From Capitulum mitella (Eukaryota; Arthropoda; Thecostraca; Pollicipedomorpha; Pollicipedidae), in NCBI GenBank assembly GCA_030062745.1, contig CP099850.1, positions 4,154,001-4,218,000 on the forward strand: 64,000 bases of DNA, written 5' to 3'. The translations under genes and the position numbers were made by a program. Shown here in pieces: positions 57,200 to 64,000 of this stretch. The number at the start of each line of letters is the position of its first letter. Within the stretch, counting starts at the first letter, position 1. The notes beneath the pieces were generated by a model that searched no databases, was not told the origin of the DNA, and was given only the letters and a program-made list of their open reading frames with translations.

Positions 57200-59980
57200 A
57201 AGGATCTAGCACGACCTGGTCTGTAGCGGTGTGGTAGGCTGTGCCGCAGTACTCGGGACAGTGTGTAGTGTGTACTGCGGGACAGCCGCAGTCGCAGGCG
57301 GCCGTTGCCGGGCAGCCGGGCCAACCCAAACTAGCGGACTGTTTTCGCCTGGCTGCCATATCACATGGAAAACTAAATGAAGCTGTGCGTGCGCGCGCGC
57401 GTCGCTGGTACTTCCGTCGTCAGCCACGCTTATTAAGGAACTGAAGAGCTGCGCTGGCACGTGATGTTGTCATACGTCGTTGATATGAGGCGAAGGATGT
57501 TTATCAAGCATGTCTTCAGGTTTTTATGATGTTTGCTTCCGCCAGGGCTGTGCAGATGAGTTGTTTACAAACAGTGGATAAATTATGCGTTTTGTGCGTT
57601 CCTATGTCCCGAATCTGTACGGTCTGCTTTCAGTGCTCCTTACCCGATTTTTGCAAACTCTTCTCATCGGCGGCGAACAGAGCAAAACGTTCACACTCCA
57701 CACGTGCGGCGAGATCTGCGGCGTAGTGCGCGCTGCGATAAGAACGTATCGTGCAATGAAATGCCCGGTCCGGAGCTGAATGGTGGGAGTGAGAACGAGC
57801 ACTGAGGCACGTTTGGTGGATATCCGTTTCGCATTCTTTTTATTTTATATATTTTTATGGCTTATTTTATTTTATATGATTTCGTTTGATTACATGATTA
57901 TATCTTATATTTATATCTTATTTTGTTATTTTAGTTATGTATTTATAAAGGTAGTTTGATGTCATTTGATGTTTCATTATTTAGTGTCCGACTTGATGCT
58001 GCTGTACTGGAAGAAGCCGGTTGCGCCATAGGTTGCGAAATTTTCATCTCATCACTTCGTCGCGTCGCGTAAATTGCGATGCTGGAGTTATTTCAACTCG
58101 GCAATGAAGAAACCGTTATCACCAGAGGAATCCCGCACTTAAATAACTGGAATGAGCACACAGTGATTCTTTCCGATCATAGTTTTTGTTTTGCCGTATC
58201 TTGCCCTCCTGGCTCTTCATGAATACGCATTCCTAGTCCTGCCGGTGTTGTTGAACTGTCTGAGATCCATTTCGGCTCTTTTCATATGCAGTGCCGTAGC
58301 ATCTGATGGCGCAGTTTCGGTAAGGCCATTTTTTCCACCTTGCTCCGTGAATGGATATCCCATCTTTGGGGAATACCGGATGTCCAAGGAACGAGGGTGC
58401 TACCCAGACGGGTCGCTTGATAACTGGCGATTAAACAGTATTATGGAATCCGTATTTTCATCTTCCTGTGAACTTCCATTGCCGTCCTTTGGATTTATGA
58501 ACTGTGTAATCATAGTAGCGTTAACTAAACTGCTCTGCTGATATTCCGTGGTGATAAATATTAAGGCGCGGTACTATAGAATGATATTGTATCATGGTGG
58601 GTAGCTCGATCGCTAGATCGTGGGTCCTGGCAAGGCGGGTTAAAATCACTTCTGCGCTCGATGTTTGGTCCGCGGATCAGCTGGCAACCGGCCAATATGG
58701 AGTCGCGCTGACCATCACACGGTCGTGTGGGACGTTAAACTTTTGCCAGAAAGCATCCGTTAGCTGGAATCGCTCCATCGCATGTAGGAATCGGAGTCAG
58801 TGCAGCAAGCTTTGCTAAGCACGAGCTACGATCCTTAACATCCCCCACGGCAACTATTCATATCTAGTTTGTAAGAAACGGAAAAGGAATATAGCTTCGC
58901 GGGACGCCCGCGGTAATTTTGCAGGTGTTCCCCTTTTCCGTGACATCAACCACGCAGCCACCAAACAGTCTGATGGCGTTCAGCACACCCGGCTTCCATC
59001 GCCATCGTCAGTGACGTGATAGTGTCGGCTGTTGCAGCACGACCGATGCGTTGGGCGGAGTTGCCTCTTCACCTGCAACTCCTCCACCGTATCGCGGGCA
59101 TGACCATTTCGTCATTCCGCTTTCCCGCTTATCCGGCCGGGGCGACCGTACCTGATTTCCCACGGGGCTCCCAGGTGACCAGCGGGTGGGTCATCAATCC
59201 TACCGTGACGTCACCCGCTCTCTGACGTCACAGTCGCGCCGGGCGGGACAGGAGAGGTTTGTGAGGTTTGCGGGGGTAGTTTGGTGTGGGCTTGGAGCAC
59301 TACGGTACTGATGAAGTAGTCAGCATTGCATCAGTTACTGACGAGGCTGTCATTGTGCTGTGGTCTTGTCTTGTGTCTATGTCTTTGCAAGAAATGCTGT
59401 CTTTGTGAGATTACCGGTCTTATAATACTGGAAAAAGAATTGTGATTGGGGTCTGATGCAGCAGGCTTCACTTTGTAAGGTGAATAACTAAATAACTGGT
59501 TTTGTTACAAAACTTGCAACAAGCCACATCGAATTGTGTCATTGGTTTCTGTGTTCGAAGTTGGATAATATGGGTCGTGTCGCAATATATTTGCTCAAGT
59601 AATGTTTCAGTTTTATGTGATGAAAAAAAATGAAAAACAAATTGCGTTCGGTTATCACAAAGGAGTACTTTTCGGATCCCGGGAAAAAATCTAATTTGTA
59701 TTTTGGATGTTTGAATGCACACGAAATGAAGTAAGTTTAATGTTTTCATTGATGCAGCATTTAATGAATGAAGACCTTGCATGTCGTTAAGTGACTGCAA
59801 TAATAACAGCATTGTTTGACATTACCACTGACTCCATCCTCCACGCCTTCACTCATCTGATTCATCCACACAGAAATGGACATACCATGCTTAGAGATAT
59901 CCGTTTACCCAGGCATAGCGCACTTGCTGCTAACTTAAATGACTGTTCGTCAGGTCTGACTTCTCCGTCCGCGAGTTAAC
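57200..59980. other. non-coding stretch, no gene seen
   Basis: An AT-rich TTTTAT-type tract lies at 57835-57965. A CAG|GTGACC donor-like site lies at 59176 without a supported exon. Nothing else is recognised. Confidence 0.5.
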
Positions 59981-60082
59981 GTTTGTGACTCCTACTATGA
60001 AACGGCAGCAGTGCCGCCGCCGCGGGCGGCGCCCCCGGGGCCGGGGCGGTCGGCTGACGGTCGGCGCCGGACTCTGCCGCAG

Positions 60083-60192
60083 ACGACGCCGAGCTGCCCG
60101 AGCCGGGCCGGCTCCGGCGGGACCTGCCCCGGAGGCACACCATCGCCGGCTCACGCCCCGTGCTCCGACACTCGGACGCCATGGACCTGGAC
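60083..60192 (+). CDS. candidate coding exon with RRHTIAG motif, phase 1 to 0
   Basis: The acceptor ACTCTGCCGCAG| opens a frame reading DDAELPEPGRLRRDLPRRH then TIAGSRPVLRHSDAMDLD, ending at a strong donor, |GTGAGT, after 60192. It starts in phase 1, matching the end of the exon at 26145 (AAA G|AC gives lysine-aspartate), and ends in phase 0, matching the next exon. RRHT is a basophilic kinase consensus (inference). A stop lies in frame 26 bp upstream of the acceptor, so the frame is confined to the exon. An ATG near the end (60181) in GCCATGG context could instead start a protein from the local CpG island. Product unknown. Confidence 0.45.
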
Positions 60193-60589
60193 GTGAGTGC
60201 CGGCGCGCCGTCGGCGCGGCTGGGGAGCTGCAGTGACGGTAGTGGTGATGTTTTGCCTTGAGCAGCCTTAAGTCAACCAGGAGCGGACGTCGTAGAGTAC
60301 GTGTGACGTCGTCGAGTACCAGGACGAGTACGTGTGACGTCGTCGAGTATCAGGACGAGTACGTGTGCTCGTTCAGCGTTAGTCAAGATACTGAGAATTC
60401 GCATGGACCTGACGAGTTAGCTGTACATTAGCCGCTGCCTCTGCGACACCGCAGCCGGCCGTCGCGGAGCAGCGCCGGCAGGGCCGCGCGGACAGCGGCC
60501 CTCGCTGGAGTCTGTCTGCGGCGCGCGGGGTCGGGTCCGGCCAGACCGACGCGCCCGGGACTAACCGCACGCCCCTGCGTGACCCGTAG
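60193..60589 (+). other. candidate short intron, 397 bp
   Basis: It starts GTGAGT and ends GCGTGACCCGTAG, with a CTAAC branch-point-like word 30 bp before the acceptor (60561-60565). It contains a 31-bp tandem repeat. It has many in-frame stops in the flanking exons' frame. Confidence 0.45.
60284..60369. repeat. 31-bp tandem repeat, about 2.7 copies
   Basis: GAGTACGTGTGACGTCGTCG recurs at 60295, 60326 and 60357, with a partial unit before. Each copy carries GTGACGTCGTC. It lies in the candidate intron. Confidence 0.9.
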
Positions 60590-60718
60590 AGCAACAAGAG
60601 CTCCTCCGACTCGGAGCGGTCGGTGCAGTCACAGCAGCAGAACTACCCACCGGCCAAACCTGAGCGGCGCAGCTTCCCCATCTTCTCCGGCGGCCGGGGC
60701 AGCAGCGCCAGACAACAG
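60590..60718 (+). CDS. candidate coding exon, serine/glutamine-rich, 43 codons, phase 0-0
   Basis: Exactly 43 codons lie between GACCCGTAG| and CAG|GTACGG. The translation reads SNKSSSDSERSVQSQQQNY then PPAKPERRSFPIFSGGRG and SSARQQ. Codon third positions are mostly C or G, as in real exons of GC-rich invertebrate genes, and the other frames are less protein-like. It follows the previous exon in phase 0 across a short intron, making ...HSDAMDLD-SNKSSSDSE.... The segment looks disordered and phosphorylatable, perhaps part of a cytoplasmic tail or scaffold, but I do not recognise the protein. Confidence 0.55.
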
Positions 60719-60858
60719 GTACGGGGGCCAGGCGACAGGCGCAGGGAACAGCACCAGACAGCAGGTGTAGAAGCGAGATCACAGGCGCGGGGTATCTCTG
60801 CACCATATCAGTGTGTGAAAATTTATGTTATTGAAAACACTGATCTTGCTGAAAAGTG

Positions 60859-60900
60859 CAACAAGGTACACTGTACCGTAAGGTACAGTGTACCTTGTTG
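60859..60900. repeat. perfect hairpin, 19-bp arms, within a GGTAC-rich cluster
   Basis: CAACAAGGTACACTGTACC, loop GTAA, then the exact reverse complement. Further inverted GGTACAGTACC-like words continue to about 60950, so several overlapping stems are possible. Confidence 0.9.
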
Positions 60901-61363
60901 GTACACTGTACCTTACCAGTACTGTGCAGTACCAACAAGGTACTGTACCGTAGACTCAAGCAATAACGAATTCAGCAACGCAGAATTTGTCAAATTTATC
61001 CAGCTTTTCACAGCAGTTAATGGGCAAGCATGTACGCCCCCCCCCAAAAAAAAAACTAGATTCCACTGCCCGTTGCGCTGCGTTCGCTTGCCCACTCCGT
61101 CTAAGCACTCCGTACATTTATCAAACCCGATACAGGCCGCCGTTTGGCCTCGGCCGTCAGCGCCATGCCTCTCGCATAGCGGCGACTTTCGGAACCAACC
61201 GCTTTAACACGGCGACGAATGGAGGACGCACTCGGGATCAGATGCGCGAGGGTGAAATACGGTTTTTATCGCCTCAGGGAAGAATCAAGAGGATGTTTAT
61301 CCTTTGCGCAGTCAGATAAAGACGCCATTGTGTTTTATATACTCACGTTTGTTATTCTCTCAG

Positions 61364-61417
61364 CTCTGTAGAGAAAACGTCCGCGTCCCTGGAGCTTTGT
61401 CTGTCAGTATTAGCTAA
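61364..61417 (+). CDS. weak candidate terminal exon with downstream AATAAA
   Basis: A strong acceptor, TTTGTTATTCTCTCAG|, opens in phase 0, the phase left by the exon at 60718. It reads LCRENVRVPGALSVSIS to a TAA at 61415. A canonical polyadenylation signal, AATAAA, follows at 61469. This would give a short alternative C-terminus, but a second equally good acceptor (TTTCCTTTCAG at about 62960-62970) also exists, so the true next exon may lie elsewhere or beyond the window. Confidence 0.2.
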   Translation, partial: LCRENVRVPGALSVSIS

Positions 61418-61479
61418 ATCCCATTACGTTCACGATTGGGCACCCGGAGGTAACGCGTGGGCTCATGGAAATAAATTGT

Positions 61480-62345
61480 TTACAAATAGCGGGTTTCACA
61501 AAAGGAATATGCGCAGGTGTTTTCTTGCGCAGAGCGGCGTGCGGTTTAACGCGGTCTGTTTTTTGTTGCATTCCGAGCGAAAAAAAACTTCACGTTACTT
61601 CCCGGTTGAAATCATTGTTACCAAACGGTTATTGTGTTCAAGCGACGTAAATGCTATGTTAGCCTTTCTTGGATGCAGCTAAGCACCCCTGGCCCCGGGC
61701 CCTGTTTAGTACGTTATGCCTGATTTCTAGACACTTGCGCAGCAAAACGACTGATATAACAACTGAATAACTCTGAACTCATTTAAGCTGCAAGCTCTGG
61801 TAATTGCATTACTGAGAAACATATCATGGAGGGACAGCTGAGGTGCTCCACTGTCTTTCGTTGCGTTCCCGAAGCGAATATACAGATGACGATCGCACAC
61901 GTTGCAGAACTTTGCTACAACCCTGAGCCATGCAAACAGCAATAATTCGTTTCCTTGTTATGTTTGACAAGTACAGATTGGTGGATTACGGGACCATCAT
62001 AAATTATGCTCATACTAAATTCCAAATCATGACGCAACTCACTGAATTATGTTTTGCACCAAATGGAAACGGAGGATTTCAGAGCACCTTTGGAATTCGC
62101 ACGTTACCCCAAAGGTTGTGCGTTGCAAACAAAAATGAGATAAAGTACGTTCACTGAGTTCGTTTGTAAGTTTAAGACGTTATGTAGGCATATGGTCAGA
62201 TTCCATTAGCATAGACGCCAAGATGCATATGACCGTGTTGGATGAGTTTCGACATCAGGAAAGTCACACGAACTGCAGTTATCTGGCATTCCCTTCCATT
62301 TTCCGCCCTCACGTGTCGGCCCGGAGCCCGAGCCGGACGGTCCCT
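61480..62345. other. non-coding stretch, no gene seen
   Basis: Nothing supported. Confidence 0.5.
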
Positions 62346-62355
62346 TCCTAGGTGC

Positions 62356-62781
62356 CAGGGGCGGATCAAGAACGAAAATCAGGGCGCATTATTAGGATGT
62401 CGAACTTCGTCGATTGCATTTCGTCAGACAGCTAACAATAATACGTCAGCTGTCTTATTATTTCTATATCTTTACGTCCTAAATGTTCGAAGGTATTTAA
62501 CCGCTCAGCATTCCTTGTTCTACATCTGCCATCGCACGAACGCCTCCGGAACTATCCGCAAACATGTCCTGCGGGCGCGCGAACGCCTGATGTCCGGGGG
62601 ACAATGTCCTAATGTCCGGGCGACTGTGTCCTGATGTCTGGCTGTGGGACGTATTGCATAACTAACGAGGATGTCAGCTGCAAAAGTTGTTTTCATGTGC
62701 GTCATCTTTTCAAGCCAGGTTGTTTTGCCTAATTCTTCACCTGTTAGTTCCAACCGCATCTGTTTGGTTGATTTTAATCTG
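62356..62781. mobile_element. hAT-type element, 426 bp, perfect 8-bp duplication
   Basis: Perfect duplication CTAGGTGC at 62348-62355 and 62782-62789. The left end is CAGGGGCGGATCAAGAACG; the right end reverse-complemented is CAGATTAAAATCAACC, which keeps CAG and the ATCAA core but is otherwise decayed. The interior shows no transposase. The exact duplication with CAG...CTG ends makes an insertion likely despite the poor inverted repeat. Confidence 0.55.
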
Positions 62782-63179
62782 CTAGGTGCAGGTATATTAA
62801 TCACTTGAAGTAAATGGTGTTAAGCGCTTATACTAGTCATGCTTTACACTGGCTTGCTTTTCGTACAGAATCATCTGTTCAGAACTAACTGCAACGTTAT
62901 AATGCAGACGTTGTAGAAATTGTAGTACGCAACATATTGCAAACTAAACACGTGGCCATTTCCTTTCAGCATGGAACAAACTGGCAGTTTAGTTGTTTTT
63001 GTAGTTGACGTGGTAAACAACGGACAAATACGGTTTCTTTCATTATATGGCTTCCAAAGGGAACATCTGGTAATTGAAGAGAAACGTAAAGACATTCGCC
63101 TGAAGACGTGGCGTCATTGTACCTATCAGCATCGATTTATGGTGTGAAAGTGTAACGGAAACCGTGGTCATTCTTTCAG

Positions 63180-63328
63180 TGCGTAAACAATGTTTATCTT
63201 TCCTGCTCTTGAAAGCTGCCCCTGCTGTCTTCATGTCAGCTTGTTAACTTTCAATACGTAAACAATGTTGACACTGCGGACCCTTGAAAGCCTTGATATT
63301 TCCCCTGCTGTCCTCATGTCGCATCAGT
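63180..63328. repeat. two direct copies of a ~65-bp unit
   Basis: Unit one (63181-63240) and unit two (63258-63323) share CGTAAACAATGTT, CTTGAAAGC and CCCCTGCTGTC(T/C)TCATGTC in the same order. A local duplication, non-coding. Confidence 0.8.
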
Positions 63329-63329
63329 T

Positions 63330-63474
63330 CATAGCTGCGGGAGCGAGGGGGCCAGGGAGGCTTCAGCCTCCAACTTTTTTGAAATTTAACATTGACCCTG
63401 TGGATGTTGACTGTGAAGAATTGACCCGAAATGCTTCTCGGCCCCCCGGTTGAAGAGATGTTTCCGTGCCCCTG
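63330..63474. mobile_element. hAT-type MITE, 145 bp
   Basis: The right end reverse-complemented is CAGGGGCACGGAAACATC; the left end is CATAGCTGCGGGAGCG, followed by a G-rich shoulder. Flanks CATCAGTT (63322-63329) and CATCATTG (63475-63482) match at six of eight bases. The interior CAACTTTTTTGAAATTTAACATTGA matches the copies at 47507 and (inverted) 54611. Confidence 0.5.
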
Positions 63475-63484
63475 CATCATTGTT

Positions 63485-64000
63485 ACGGGTTTTACACTAA
63501 TCTTGTTGTCAACTGTTATCAGATTGAACTGTTAGCACCAGTAGCCCGTTTGAATCGAACTGTGTCGTTAACAGGAACCACACACACCTCAGAATTCCGT
63601 GTACGCATCCATGTTTGGTGCATAGGAAGAAGCATCAGCAGCTAATTTTATCGCTACATATCACGAGAAATTACCGCTTGCACGAACGGTGAGAGATCCT
63701 GGCCGCTTATGACTTGCCAGAATTGACACTTCTGAGGAACAGATAACATTGGGAAGCAGTGTGGCTCACCAGCAGTCTCGTGATAACGTCTCTCCATTTT
63801 GAGAATTGTTCGTCTGTCCCAGGTACTGAAGAGTGTGTCATGCCTGTTACCGTGGACTTATCTGTTGACTTAAGAGCCGCCGCCCCTGGCCTGACCTCGT
63901 TACTCACATAGTCTCATCGCTCTCGAGCTGAGGCTTATCGGACGCCACCGTCTCGTCCTGTTTCCTGTTTGGTGTCGTCACGTTGTCTCTCACTAATCAT
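63485..64000. other. non-coding stretch to window end, no gene seen
   Basis: Nothing supported. Confidence 0.5.

Larger units (their letters stand above)
60000..60760. promoter_or_regulatory. GC/CpG island spanning two candidate exons
   Basis: A CG-dense block that includes both exons at 60083 and 60590 and the intron between them. In the main model it reflects GC-rich coding sequence, but it could also contain a promoter. The 194-codon frame starting at 60623 is the second exon read through its donor into intron. Confidence 0.35.

Overview
This window looks like nuclear DNA of an invertebrate animal, most likely a marine arthropod such as a crustacean. There are no dense operons, no rRNA or tRNA genes that I can support, and no long conserved reading frame. 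Instead there are GC/CpG-dense islands in AT-richer DNA, microsatellites and minisatellites, decayed transposon genes, many short hAT-type elements, and a few short exon-like stretches with GT-AG splice signals. The taxonomic guess is inference; no marker gene is present.

Genes. The best-supported coding signal is a set of short plus-strand exons, read by eye, that join in phase: 1-63 (ends phase 1), 26145-26228 (phase 1 to 1), 60083-60192 (phase 1 to 0) and 60590-60718 (phase 0 to 0). If correct, most of the window is intron (about 26 kb and 34 kb) of one large gene encoding a proline/serine-rich, probably disordered segment with a basic RRHT site. I do not recognise the protein. Weaker candidates are possible alternative first exons at 14122-14155 and 38249-38342 (both phase 1 donors), an optional phase 1-1 exon at 49004-49138, a terminal exon at 61364-61417, unrelated exons at 14631-14756 and 53491-53658, and a minus-strand exon at 48742-48848.

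Mobile DNA. A complete hAT-like element lies at 26479-29313, with a perfect 16-bp terminal inverted repeat and a perfect 8-bp target duplication, GCTTGGAT. It carries subterminal CCGGATATCCGG-type arrays at both ends, a broken Tc1/mariner-type transposase on the minus strand, a 19-bp-arm hairpin and a GGTCAAGGTCA-rich tandem repeat. A second family of short elements has CAGGGGCGTAGCCAGG-like ends, 8-bp duplications and poly-G/poly-C shoulders. At least nine copies can be delimited (3026, 43091, 47507, 48080, 54611, 55063, 56985, 62356 and 63330), three of them with perfect 8-bp duplications. A frameshifted copy of a multicopy transposon-type gene occupies about 22650-23690 on the minus strand.

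Repeats and islands. Minisatellites occur near 12.7, 13.3, 18.2, 31.9-32.5, 50.6-51.1, 55.8-56.2 and 60.3 kb; several have periods divisible by three, which explains some long spurious reading frames. Microsatellites are (AG)n at 5771, (CA)n/(TA)n at 28502, (CT)n at 36330 and (CTAT)n at 48254. Near-perfect hairpins stand at 17000-17086, 60859-60900, 14896-14928 and 57166-57195. GC islands recur through the window; whether they are promoters cannot be decided from sequence alone.
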